From positions 1 through 42,243 of IMG/VR virus record IMGVR_UViG_3300021425_002479: 42,243 nt of DNA; one strand, written 5' to 3'. Under the pieces are notes generated by a model. It searched no databases. It was given only the letters and a program-made list of their open reading frames with translations, and was not told the DNA's origin. A program made the translations under genes and the position numbers. Within the stretch, counting starts at the first letter, position 1. Each line of letters begins with the position of its first letter. Below are positions 30,317 to 36,844 of the stretch, piece by piece. The DNA comes from a virus.

Positions 30317-30757
30317 TTAATACAATATAATGTCGTCCAGTTTAGACTTTATGTCCCTTGCTATACTATAACTTATATCAAATCTAGTTGATAAAACATC
30401 ATATTTGATATCATCTTTTGTAACTTTCATGTTGTGATTATAAAAAACACAATCTTGGTAGTGTTTGCTTAGTGTATCATCTAATTTATTTACTGTAGCA
30501 CACAAACGATCTATGTTTTCTTCTTCACCTGCATCAGCATTTACTTTTGCATATGCTATAGCACTAGTCTTTGCAAAGAACTTACCTACTTGGGTGTTCT
30601 CTTTGCTGTCATAAACTAGCCACGCACGAGCACGTTTGCTATATCTTACAATGTAATTCTTGATACGTATACTATTACCACTCACTACAGGAAGTGGGTA
30701 ATCATGTATTTTGCTGTTGATTAAACTTTCAAGTCTACTAGCTAGTTCCGAAGTCAT
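30317..30757 (-). CDS. Conserved-type phage hypothetical, 146 aa
   Basis: Mixed alpha/beta small protein: ASRLESLINSKIHDYPLPVV, then a beta segment IRIKNYIVRYSKRARAWLVY, and a helical acidic half with a pair of His (HYQDC, YNHN). No catalytic motif recognised. It overlaps the upstream gene by 20 bases and lies among internal head-type genes, so a virion-associated role is inferred from position only. Confidence 0.6.
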   Translation of the reverse strand: MTSELASRLESLINSKIHDYPLPVVSGNSIRIKNYIVRYSKRARAWLVYDSKENTQVGKFFAKTSAIAYAKVNADAGEEENIDRLCATVNKLDDTLSKHYQDCVFYNHNMKVTKDDIKYDVLSTRFDISYSIARDIKSKLDDIILY

Positions 30758-30950
30758 TTTGCACCACCATTACAATATTGTCTTTCAGTATTTTACTTAC
30801 TAAACTTTTTCTTATCAAGTTCTCAATTATGACTTGTTCTCTAGGAGAAAAGCCTTGTAAAGGTTGCACAGGATTTACTTTTTTTAATACCTCTGCTTCC
30901 TCGTTTGAAAGAGCTATACTAAAGCTCTTAATTAACTCGTTTAATTTCAT
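30738..30950 (-). CDS. Small helical protein, 70 aa
   Basis: Short helical protein starting MKLNELIKSFSIALSNEEAE, so it opens with the same M-K-x-N-E-[LI] leader as several neighbours. A second half (EQVIIENLIRKSLVSKILKD) is amphipathic. Its ATG overlaps the stop of 30947-31207 (ATGA) and has AGGAC upstream. No strict [LI]-x-E cleavage site occurs early. Unknown role, probably virion related by context. Confidence 0.55.
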   Translation of the reverse strand: MKLNELIKSFSIALSNEEAEVLKKVNPVQPLQGFSPREQVIIENLIRKSLVSKILKDNIVMVVQNDFGTS

Positions 30951-31207
30951 TGTCCTGGTGTTGCGAAAACCTTGTCGCCCTTTTTGATTTGTGTTGCTGG
31001 ATTGGCTTTCGCGCCCGGTTGGGGCTTTTTGTTTATTGTGACTTTTTTAGTCTTAGGGTCTTTTTGTAAGGCTGTAGGATTCTTTTTAAGATCAATAATG
31101 GTTTTAGTGCCATCCATATTGTCTACTTCTGCACTTTGTCCTGGCTTGAGGTTTTTAATAATTGCAGGTTTGCCGCCTTGCATTTCTGTAATTTCATTAA
31201 TTTTCAT
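30947..31207 (-). CDS. Small basic protein with capsid-targeting-like leader, 86 aa
   Basis: Starts MKINEITEMQGG, with ITE at residues 6-8 as a possible prohead protease site. The rest is Lys/Pro/Gly-rich, low-complexity and probably disordered (IDLKKNPTALQKDPKTKKVT, NKKPQPGAKANPATQIKKGD). It would fit a DNA-contacting internal head protein. GAGG lies 7 nt before the ATG. No family match. Confidence 0.55.
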   Translation of the reverse strand: MKINEITEMQGGKPAIIKNLKPGQSAEVDNMDGTKTIIDLKKNPTALQKDPKTKKVTINKKPQPGAKANPATQIKKGDKVFATPGQ

Positions 31208-31208
31208 T

Positions 31209-31532
31209 TTATATCCTCTTGGCCTTAGACTGTTTACGTCTAGTCCTTATACCTTTGTTTATTCTAGGCAATCTAGCTGATGCTGGATTTGCCCTTTTAG
31301 TTCTTGCTATCTTAACTGCTTGACGCTTTGCGCCTGCTCGTTTTGTTTTCTTAAGAGTAGTTGCTTTTTTAATACTCTTTGGTGCTGTACATGTTGACAT
31401 CTTTGCAACAATACGACCTTTGCGTGGACCACTGTTACATCTGTACCTGCGAACATTTTTGCCACCTTTGCGGCCATAAATGCTAGTTGCACCTTCGTCT
31501 ATAGTTGTAGTTATCAACTCACTCAAGTACAT
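31209..31532 (-). CDS. Basic internal-head-type protein, tandem paralog A, 107 aa
   Basis: Leader MYLSELITTTIDEGA with IDE before Gly at 11-14 (candidate protease site). Then a very basic, Cys-containing domain: KGGKNVRRYRCNSGPRKGRI, MSTCTAPK, and an Arg/Lys-rich tail (KTKRAGAKRQAVKIARTKRA). It aligns along its length with 31532-31837, so the two are tandem duplicates. A similar basic domain is, from memory, a conserved small protein of T4-like cyanophages. DNA condensation in the head is the natural reading. The ATG overlaps the upstream stop (TAATG). Confidence 0.7.
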   Translation of the reverse strand: MYLSELITTTIDEGATSIYGRKGGKNVRRYRCNSGPRKGRIVAKMSTCTAPKSIKKATTLKKTKRAGAKRQAVKIARTKRANPASARLPRINKGIRTRRKQSKAKRI

Positions 31533-31837
31533 TACAGTCTCTTTGGTCTACTTGCTCTATTAAGAGTTGCTACCCTGCGACTTGCTGAATTTGTTCTTTT
31601 AGTCTTACGTGCCTTACGTGCCATCTTAGCACCAAGTCTTGCTTTAGTAACTTTAAGTTTCAAACGTTTCTTCATGTCGGGTTTAGCAAAACACTGAGCG
31701 ATGTTGGAAACAATACGTCCATGACGCCTTCCGCCCGCACATCTGAACTTACGCACAACCTTGTTGCCGCGTTTAGCCCAAGCCATTTTGGCCTCGGACA
31801 GATCATCAAGTGGTAAGGTAATTTCTCTTAATAACAT
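31532..31837 (-). CDS. Basic internal-head-type protein, tandem paralog B, 101 aa
   Basis: Leader MLLREITLPLDDLSEAKMAW with LSE before Ala at 13-16 (candidate protease site). Cutting there leaves a chain beginning AKMAWAKRGNKVVRKFRC, which looks like the natural start of a leaderless relative. The body is highly basic (GRRHGRIVSNIAQCFAKPD, KARLGAKMARKARKTKRT). Paralog of 31209-31532. A late box CTAAATA ends 5 nt before the ATG, with no Shine-Dalgarno, so the mRNA may be leaderless. Confidence 0.7.
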   Translation of the reverse strand: MLLREITLPLDDLSEAKMAWAKRGNKVVRKFRCAGGRRHGRIVSNIAQCFAKPDMKKRLKLKVTKARLGAKMARKARKTKRTNSASRRVATLNRASRPKRL

Positions 31838-31842
31838 ATAGT

Positions 31843-31849
31843 TATTTAG
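31843..31849 (-). promoter_or_regulatory. T4-type late promoter box before 31532-31837
   Basis: CTAAATA on the minus strand, then ACTAT, then ATG at 31837. The 5-nt gap is the same as at 617-629. Confidence 0.5.
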
Positions 31850-31856
31850 TTGATTA

Positions 31857-32084
31857 TTAAACGTTTAGTAGTATTACGACTATGGTGGAAAGTAACCCAG
31901 CTACGATTGTGCCGGCGGTGCCAATTAGCACTTTGGTCATTGATTTCTGACCATCGGTGATATCTTTATGAATGTGTTCTACTTTGTCTTCTATCTTTGT
32001 AAGACGAGCTTCAAGTTGTTCATATCTTTCTTGACATAAATCAACATGTGCTTCTAAGTTTTTCTTTTCTAGGCTGGTAGCCAT
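31857..32084 (-). CDS. XhlA-like tail-anchored membrane protein, 75 aa
   Basis: A long N-terminal charged coiled coil (about 5-48, EARLTKIEDKVEHIHKDITD) is followed by one C-terminal transmembrane helix (about 52-74, IGTAGTIVAGLLSTIVVILL). This is the layout of haemolysin XhlA-type phage proteins that work with holins. GGAG lies 9 nt before the ATG. The gene has a 93-base leader behind a late box. Family call is by layout, not by a unique motif. Confidence 0.65.
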   Translation of the reverse strand: MATSLEKKNLEAHVDLCQERYEQLEARLTKIEDKVEHIHKDITDGQKSMTKVLIGTAGTIVAGLLSTIVVILLNV

Positions 32085-32177
32085 CTATTATCTCCGTATA
32101 TCCTGCTCAAGGATGTTTGTTAAGTAAACTCGTAGTTAGCCTTAAAATAGATGCCTGTTTGTTTTGTTGTATACTTT

Positions 32178-32184
32178 TATTTAT
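32178..32184 (-). promoter_or_regulatory. T4-type late promoter box for 31857-32084
   Basis: ATAAATA on the minus strand, overlapping the TGA stop of the upstream gene exactly as at groES, 93 bases before the next ATG. Confidence 0.45.
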
Positions 32185-32564
32185 CATATTTCTTCAAAAT
32201 AGATGTTCTTATACTTCTTATTTGTAGACTGAAAAACATTATTTTTGAACTCAACACTTTCATCCAAACCGTTTATAAAAGGCACTAAATCAAAGTCTTC
32301 TTTAAGTAACGCTGTTTCTAACGAGCCCTCACGCTCTACTTCAAACTCAATTGTCCAAACTTTTTGTTTGTCTGTGTAAGTTGAGCCAAAGTATTTTGTA
32401 GATTCTTCTGCGTCTGTAACAACAATAGATAGTGGATTACTACGCAATCCTAGTGTGTTGATTACTGTCATATAGTTTTGATGTTGATTGTACATGTATC
32501 TATCCTCTGTTCTACGAGCATAAGTCGGTGTAATATCTACAAGTGTTTTTAGAATAAAACGCAT
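32184..32564 (-). CDS. Conserved-type T4-like phage structural-type protein, 126 aa
   Basis: Starts MRFILKTLVDITPTYARRTE, a beginning typical of a conserved small T4-like marine phage protein; then QNYMTVINTLGLRSNPLSIV and an alpha/beta body ending KNIYFEEI. An ATG 18 bases upstream lies against the T-run of a terminator and has no ribosome site, so the second ATG (32564) is preferred. A TATAAGTA box sits 5 nt before it. Function unknown, probably virion or tail associated. Confidence 0.65.
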   Translation of the reverse strand: MRFILKTLVDITPTYARRTEDRYMYNQHQNYMTVINTLGLRSNPLSIVVTDAEESTKYFGSTYTDKQKVWTIEFEVEREGSLETALLKEDFDLVPFINGLDESVEFKNNVFQSTNKKYKNIYFEEI

Positions 32565-32569
32565 GTTAA

Positions 32570-32577
32570 TACTTATA
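32570..32577 (-). promoter_or_regulatory. Possible late promoter box before 32184-32564
   Basis: TATAAGTA, one mismatch to TATAAATA, then TTAAC, then ATG at 32564. The spacing equals that of the other near-leaderless genes. Confidence 0.35.
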
Positions 32578-32582
32578 GCCAT

Positions 32583-32612
32583 AAAAAAAGGCCCACTTAA
32601 AAAGTGAGCCTT
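32583..32612 (-). terminator. Rho-independent terminator after the 124-aa structural protein
   Basis: Stem AAGGCTCACTT/AAGTGGGCCTT with one wobble pair, 3-base loop (32588-32612), then seven Us on the minus transcript (32589-32583). The strongest terminator in the window. Confidence 0.9.
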
Positions 32613-32660
32613 TTGATGTGACGCCTTTATAACATCACGGTTCCTAAAGGTAGCTAGGAA

Positions 32661-33035
32661 TTATGCTAAGTCGCCAGCTGCTAGTGTAATTTCAGTTACA
32701 GTTGTTGAAACTGAAGTTGCTGCTGTTACTAGTGCGTCTACAGCTGCTGCAACGTCTGCGTCAGTGTTTGCTGAAACATATGCGTTTGCTGTTGCTGCGT
32801 CAACCATTACCACAAACTGATCGTCTGCTCTTTCACCAACGTGAACGATTGACATTTGAGTTTGAATTGCACTAATTGCTTTTGAAAAGTTACCTGCTGT
32901 GAATGCTGCTACACCATCTGTTGATGCTGTATCTGCTGTACCTACGTTAGTACCTGCAATCAATAAGATAATTGGATCGTAGCCATAAAAACTACCTGCG
33001 GTTGTTAAACCATTTACTTTTGCTTGTTCTGCCAT
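32661..33035 (-). CDS. Abundant-type virion structural protein, 124 aa
   Basis: Small Ala/Thr/Val-rich protein with almost no Lys or Arg (TAGSFYGYDPIILLIAGTNV, DTASTDGVAAFTAGNFSKAI). Such composition is common in T4-like phage decoration or tail proteins. No signal peptide. The unit is isolated: a late box, an 87-base leader with two hairpins, AGGAG 7 nt before the ATG, and a strong terminator. That is what one expects of a highly expressed late virion gene. Its family is not named. Confidence 0.65.
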   Translation of the reverse strand: MAEQAKVNGLTTAGSFYGYDPIILLIAGTNVGTADTASTDGVAAFTAGNFSKAISAIQTQMSIVHVGERADDQFVVMVDAATANAYVSANTDADVAAAVDALVTAATSVSTTVTEITLAAGDLA

Positions 33036-33059
33036 TTTATTTCTCCTGTTATAAAATTG

Positions 33060-33109
33060 AAGAGTTTTACCTCTTCGGCTCTAATGACACTATCCGTAAA
33101 CTCTTTACG
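33060..33109 (-). other. Two small hairpins in the leader of 32661-33035
   Basis: GAAGAG/CTCTTC (33060-33065 with 33072-33077) and CGTAAA-CTC-TTTACG (33095-33109). Both lie between the late box and the ribosome site and may stabilise the mRNA. Confidence 0.45.
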
Positions 33110-33122
33110 AAGTGCTTATTAT

Positions 33123-33129
33123 TATTTAG
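33123..33129 (-). promoter_or_regulatory. T4-type late promoter box for 32661-33035
   Basis: CTAAATA on the minus strand, followed by ATAATAAGC, 87 bases before the ATG at 33035. Confidence 0.55.
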
Positions 33130-33151
33130 CCTTTTTAGGAAAAAATAGTGA

Positions 33152-33526
33152 TTATGAGCCTTTTTTGGCTCTCTGATGGAGTAATTTAAGCATTTGAACG
33201 TATCCTGGGCCTGCTGTAACAATATCATCCAGCATTTTTAGTGCAGGAACAAAACCTTTTACCATTGTACTAGGTACGCTTTTGCCGTCAAGTGCTAGTT
33301 CTAAGAACTTTTTAGTGAGCATCATATTACGTTGACCTACAATCATTCTATAAAGAGCTAGGTCTCTTGCTTCAACACGCTTTTCAATGCGGCTAAATGC
33401 ACCTTCGTCTAGCTCTTCTAGATCGTTAAAAACTAATTGTAGTTCTTCTAACTTACCAAGTAACTCAGCTGACTCTTTGTCAGGTTGTATCTCAGTATTG
33501 TTTTCTAATGCTCTAAGAAAGTCCAT
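33152..33526 (-). CDS. Helical phage hypothetical, 124 aa
   Basis: All-helical protein: ELLGKLEELQLVFNDLEELD, AFSRIEKRVEARDLALYRM, then GKSVPSTMVKGFVPALKMLD and a basic end QRAKKGS. No recognised family. The ATG overlaps the stop of 33526-33891 and has AAGAAG 4 nt upstream. It is part of the head-protein cluster. It may be an assembly chaperone or core component; nothing in the sequence decides. Confidence 0.6.
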   Translation of the reverse strand: MDFLRALENNTEIQPDKESAELLGKLEELQLVFNDLEELDEGAFSRIEKRVEARDLALYRMIVGQRNMMLTKKFLELALDGKSVPSTMVKGFVPALKMLDDIVTAGPGYVQMLKLLHQRAKKGS

Positions 33527-33891
33527 TACTTCTTCTTACGTAAAATATTTAGAATAGATATAAGACCTTCTGAACTTTGAATCTTCTTTTGTAGTCCTAA
33601 CTTCTGCTCTGGCTTTCCTGGGCCTTTTAATGCTTTAAGGATTGTTATCGCTTCAGCACGTTCGACTCTATGCACCTTGCCATCGTCAGTAGTAACTGAA
33701 CGCACAGGATTCTTAATATCATCGTCTTCTTCTGAGTCTTCAATTCTCATAAGCTGAACTTGCATTGGCTCACCTTTAAGTTTGATTGCTACACTGTCAT
33801 CGTCTTTGTCTAGCTCTGATCCGTGTGTGTCAAACCCTGGACGGTATTCCATATCAAAGTCTGCTTCTAAAATTAATTCATTAATTTTCAT
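33526..33891 (-). CDS. Small protein with capsid-targeting-like leader, 121 aa
   Basis: Starts MKINELILEADFDMEYRPGF, closely matching the T4 internal-protein leader, with ILE before Ala at 7-10. The body has an acidic, then basic half (IEDSEEDDDIKNP, KVHRVERAEAITILKALKG). No catalytic motif. It lies between the KxDG protein gene and the helical gene 33152-33526. AAGGA lies 8 nt before the ATG. Probable internal head protein by leader only. Confidence 0.6.
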   Translation of the reverse strand: MKINELILEADFDMEYRPGFDTHGSELDKDDDSVAIKLKGEPMQVQLMRIEDSEEDDDIKNPVRSVTTDDGKVHRVERAEAITILKALKGPGKPEQKLGLQKKIQSSEGLISILNILRKKK

Positions 33892-33903
33892 TTTATTTTC
33901 CTT

Positions 33904-34995
33904 TTAGTTTGGTTGCCATCTAGTTCGTGGCACCAGTTTTACTTTTGACTTTTGAGCAACGTAACCTTCGCCCCCTTGCTCGTCGCCTGTTGATGCTTTG
34001 ATATCGGCATCCGCTCCATCTAGTTGTGCAATGATGTCATCCTTTGCAATCATTATTTGTTTTACTAAATTAAAGATTGCTGGCAAAGCCTCTGGATTGC
34101 TTTCATTCATTGCCGCTAGTTTTGCCTGTTGTCCTTGACTGACCTTACTTGTTTTAAGCCAATCAAAAAATCCGTTTTCTATATTATCTATCTGCTGTGT
34201 GCGAGTCATATGATTCATATAGGTATAAATGATTCCTGCTGGATTACTTAGTCCTTGTACGCCTGCTAAGAACTTATCTATATGTCCAGCATGTGCATTT
34301 ACTTGCTTACGTATTTTATCTGTTTCTTTTGTATTAACGTCTGGCTGATGCGAAACATATGTTTGTCCTAGTACAACAACATCTTTGTTATTAAGCTCGC
34401 CTGTTTGTTGTATAGGTTGTCCAGCCTTGTCTCCAAACTCATCGTACCGTGTGTGTACAGTAACACCTACTTTGCTTTGTGCAATACGCTTGCCTATGTC
34501 ACTGTTTGCATCTACAGTATATGTAACTTTGTTAGGTGTAAACTGTATTTTGCCGTCTTTGATTACAAATGGTTTACCTGGGTGATACAACAAGTCACCG
34601 TATACATATTCGTTTACACTAGGTGGTGTTGCATTTTTAAGTACATTAAAAATAGCACCCATGTCGTTACCAAACTTCTCACGCCACTCTTCACCCTTGC
34701 CTGAATTTTTAATAAAGTTTGCAAGGTCGTCTGCTGTTTTACTTTTGTTTCTGCCCCAGCCATTTTTGCCTACCATTACAAATGTTCCGTCATCTTCTCT
34801 ACCCCAATAGATAGTAGGATTACCGTCCCATTTAATTGCAACGTCTGAACTGTCAGTTCCTAAGTTGTCTAGTATGTCTGCGGCTTTAAGTGCGCCTTTA
34901 GACCCGTCAACAAAAACAAGGTCTTCCAAATGCTGATATTCTCTACCAACTTTGGCCGCTTCGGTTAACGTGTATCTAAACTCTGTAAATCTCAT
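33904..34995 (-). CDS. DUF6267-type protein with KWDG ligase-like motif, 363 aa
   Basis: Marine T4-like phage protein family of unknown function. Near residue 53-65, VAIKWDGNPTIYWG resembles motif I of nucleic-acid ligases and capping enzymes (K-x-D-G, K55), followed by a strand GTFVMVGKNGW. A second segment EYVYGDLLYHPGKP (129-141) and FTPNKVTYTVD (152-162) could be later fold motifs, but ligase motifs IV and V are not obvious. The N-terminus MRFTEFRYTLTEAAK has LTE before Ala at 10-13, as in packaged T4 proteins. It overlaps the upstream nucleotidyltransferase-like gene (ATGA), so the two are made together. Confidence 0.72.
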   Translation of the reverse strand: MRFTEFRYTLTEAAKVGREYQHLEDLVFVDGSKGALKAADILDNLGTDSSDVAIKWDGNPTIYWGREDDGTFVMVGKNGWGRNKSKTADDLANFIKNSGKGEEWREKFGNDMGAIFNVLKNATPPSVNEYVYGDLLYHPGKPFVIKDGKIQFTPNKVTYTVDANSDIGKRIAQSKVGVTVHTRYDEFGDKAGQPIQQTGELNNKDVVVLGQTYVSHQPDVNTKETDKIRKQVNAHAGHIDKFLAGVQGLSNPAGIIYTYMNHMTRTQQIDNIENGFFDWLKTSKVSQGQQAKLAAMNESNPEALPAIFNLVKQIMIAKDDIIAQLDGADADIKASTGDEQGGEGYVAQKSKVKLVPRTRWQPN

Positions 34996-35759
34996 TTTGG
35001 AAGTAACTCTTTAATTCTACGTAACTGTTTTTCGCCTAGTGTTTCTACGGCTACTTTTGCTTTCTTCCATGGATGGTTTGGATCGTCTTTTGCTTCTAAC
35101 TCGTCTACTAGGTCTTTGGCCATAGGACTTTTAGCAACCATTGCTTCAACTGACCCTAGGTCTTTTGCTTCAGCATCAGCACCTAAAAGTATTTTTGCTA
35201 TCTTATCTAAGTCACTTGATATAAGTGAATCGTCTTTGCGATCTAATAATCCTTTATATGCACTCCACTTCATACCTTCTGGATGATTATCGCTCTTAGT
35301 ATTCTTTGCTAGGTCAGCAATTAGTATTTGCTTGTGTACACCCTTGTATGGTGAACCTTGCGGTATATCGTGAATGTGAAACTTTTGTGCTGTTTCGCCT
35401 TTGTCAACAACCATTATGTCAACTTGTTGTGCGCCTTTGCCTGCTGTTGTTTTAACATGAACACTTGTGCCGCTACGTTTAGTTTCATAACCTGCTTGCT
35501 GAAATAACTTTTCTAATTCTATTCTTGCATCTTTAGGAGTTTTAACATTAAAATGATTGAACAATGTGCCTGCGTCAATAATCATATCAAGGTCGCCGCT
35601 TATTTTACCTGGTGTTGGTGATGCGCCTGAGCCAATTGGCAATGCCTTTGCACCAGTTTTTGTTGTTACAGAATTAATTTGTTTCATCATGTCGGGTATT
35701 ATCTTATGATCAAACGGCTCTGTACCTTGGAATATGTTTCCACCTTCATTCAGTGTCAT
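34992..35759 (-). CDS. Nucleotidyltransferase-fold (pol beta-like) protein, 255 aa
   Basis: The NTase signature is visible: LPIGSGASPTPGKISGDLDM with G43-S44 and the D56-x-D58 metal pair, and later QQVDIMVVD with the third Asp D114. This is hGS-x(9-13)-D-x-D ... D, as in pol beta, poly(A) polymerase and tRNA-modifying NTases. The C-terminal half is helical (about 150-255). Start ATG 35759 has AAGGA 7 nt upstream; an earlier in-frame TTG is less likely. The N-terminus MTLNEGG carries LNE before Gly, a possible head-protease site. Overlap with the KxDG gene suggests a joint nucleic-acid end-modifying function. Confidence 0.72.
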   Translation of the reverse strand: MTLNEGGNIFQGTEPFDHKIIPDMMKQINSVTTKTGAKALPIGSGASPTPGKISGDLDMIIDAGTLFNHFNVKTPKDARIELEKLFQQAGYETKRSGTSVHVKTTAGKGAQQVDIMVVDKGETAQKFHIHDIPQGSPYKGVHKQILIADLAKNTKSDNHPEGMKWSAYKGLLDRKDDSLISSDLDKIAKILLGADAEAKDLGSVEAMVAKSPMAKDLVDELEAKDDPNHPWKKAKVAVETLGEKQLRRIKELLPK

Positions 35760-36009
35760 TATTTTTTCCTTCAATAATTCTTGCTATACTTCTTTTAAAC
35801 TTTTTAGGGTCACCTGACCTGATGCTGTTAAGGAAACGTCTTTCTAACTCAGCTGCATTGTCTTGGTCGTAAACACGGTGAATCATATTAAGCAAATTAA
35901 TAGAGCTTTCAATTATGTTACTTGCTGTTGCTTCTATTAAAAGATCATCGTTCTTAGGTCTACCTAAGTTATTGAGCTCTTCTAATATACTTCGTGTTTT
36001 TTTACGCAT
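35746..36009 (-). CDS. Small helical phage protein, 87 aa
   Basis: Helical, charged protein: MRKKTRSILEELNNLGRPKN, then DDLLIEATASNIIESSINLL and a basic C-terminal half (RRFLNSIRSGDPKKFKRSIA). ILE (8-10) and LIE before Ala (25-28) are candidate prohead-protease sites. Its end overlaps the nucleotidyltransferase gene by 14 bases. AGGAA lies 9 nt before the ATG, behind a late box. First gene of the late head-protein run. Function unknown. Confidence 0.6.
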   Translation of the reverse strand: MRKKTRSILEELNNLGRPKNDDLLIEATASNIIESSINLLNMIHRVYDQDNAAELERRFLNSIRSGDPKKFKRSIARIIEGKNNDTE

Positions 36010-36029
36010 TGTTCTAGTTCCTATATGTG

Positions 36030-36036
36030 TATTTAG
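36030..36036 (-). promoter_or_regulatory. T4-type late promoter box, minus, for the head-protein run
   Basis: CTAAATA on the minus strand, 20 bases before the ATG at 36009. It is back to back with the plus-strand box at 36048. Confidence 0.55.
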
Positions 36037-36047
36037 TTACAATAACA

Positions 36048-36054
36048 ATAAATA
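36048..36054 (+). promoter_or_regulatory. T4-type late promoter box, plus, for the lipase
   Basis: ATAAATA (AATAAATA) on the plus strand, 22 bases before the lipase ATG at 36077. Confidence 0.5.
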
Positions 36055-36076
36055 AAAGCATATAATGGAGGGCACC

Positions 36077-36844
36077 ATGCAAGATATAGAAAAAATGAAT
36101 TTTCTCGAGCGTTCATTGTTATTTGCAAAATTATCACAAATAGCATATGATAACTTCGATGAAGCAAAAAAGCAAGCGAAAAAATTAGGATTTACAACAA
36201 TAGAGTTTTACGACAAAGACGGAGCTCAGGCTTATCGTTTTATGAACAAGACAGACTTAGTAATTGCTTGTAGAGGTACACAACCTACAGAGTTTAACGA
36301 CATCAAGGCAGATGCAAACGCCCTTCCTGTAGTAGCAGAAACTATTTCAAGAGTACACAAAGGATTTAAAGTAGAAGTTGATGAACTTTGGCCAATGGTG
36401 CTGGAAGATATCGATCGCAAAGCCAACAGCAATAAAAAACTTTGGTTTTGTGGGCATAGTTTAGGAGCGGCAATGGCTACCATTATGGCAAGTCGCTGTC
36501 ACCTATACCCTGAGATTAATCCTGTTGAGGAACTGTACACCTACGGTTCACCACGTGTTGGTTGGCCAAAGTATTGTAGTAGTTTAGGCATTGTTCACCA
36601 TAGATGGAAAAACAACAACGACATAGTTACCACTGTGCCGCTAGTGATAATGGGCTATCGTCATCACGGTCAAGAACATTACATTAATGCTTATGGACTA
36701 TTAAGAAATCCTACAGGATGGCAACGAGTCAAAGATAAATTACGCGGTATTTGGATGGGTTGGAAACAAGGTAAGATTGATTCCTTCAGCGATCATAATA
36801 TTAGTGATTACATCAAACACATTGAGAATGCGTTAAGCAAATAA
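36077..36844 (+). CDS. Class 3 lipase (alpha/beta hydrolase), 255 aa
   Basis: Lipase_3 family esterase. The nucleophile elbow is CGHSLGAA (Ser near residue 138), followed by a catalytic Asp in [11 protein letters not shown] and a His in FSDHNISDY. An oxyanion-type [12 protein letters not shown] occurs near residue 76. No signal peptide, so it acts in the cytoplasm or on the inner membrane; membrane lipid breakdown during lysis or assembly is possible. The start is ATG 36077, with GGAGGG just upstream; an ATG 12 bases earlier is part of that ribosome site. It is the only plus-strand gene after 1802 and converges on prs with a 12-base overlap. Confidence 0.9.
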   Translation: MQDIEKMNFLERSLLFAKLSQIAYDNFDEAKKQAKKLGFTTIEFYDKDGAQAYRFMNKTDLVIACRGTQPTEFNDIKADANALPVVAETISRVHKGFKVEVDELWPMVLEDIDRKANSNKKLWFCGHSLGAAMATIMASRCHLYPEINPVEELYTYGSPRVGWPKYCSSLGIVHHRWKNNNDIVTTVPLVIMGYRHHGQEHYINAYGLLRNPTGWQRVKDKLRGIWMGWKQGKIDSFSDHNISDYIKHIENALSK

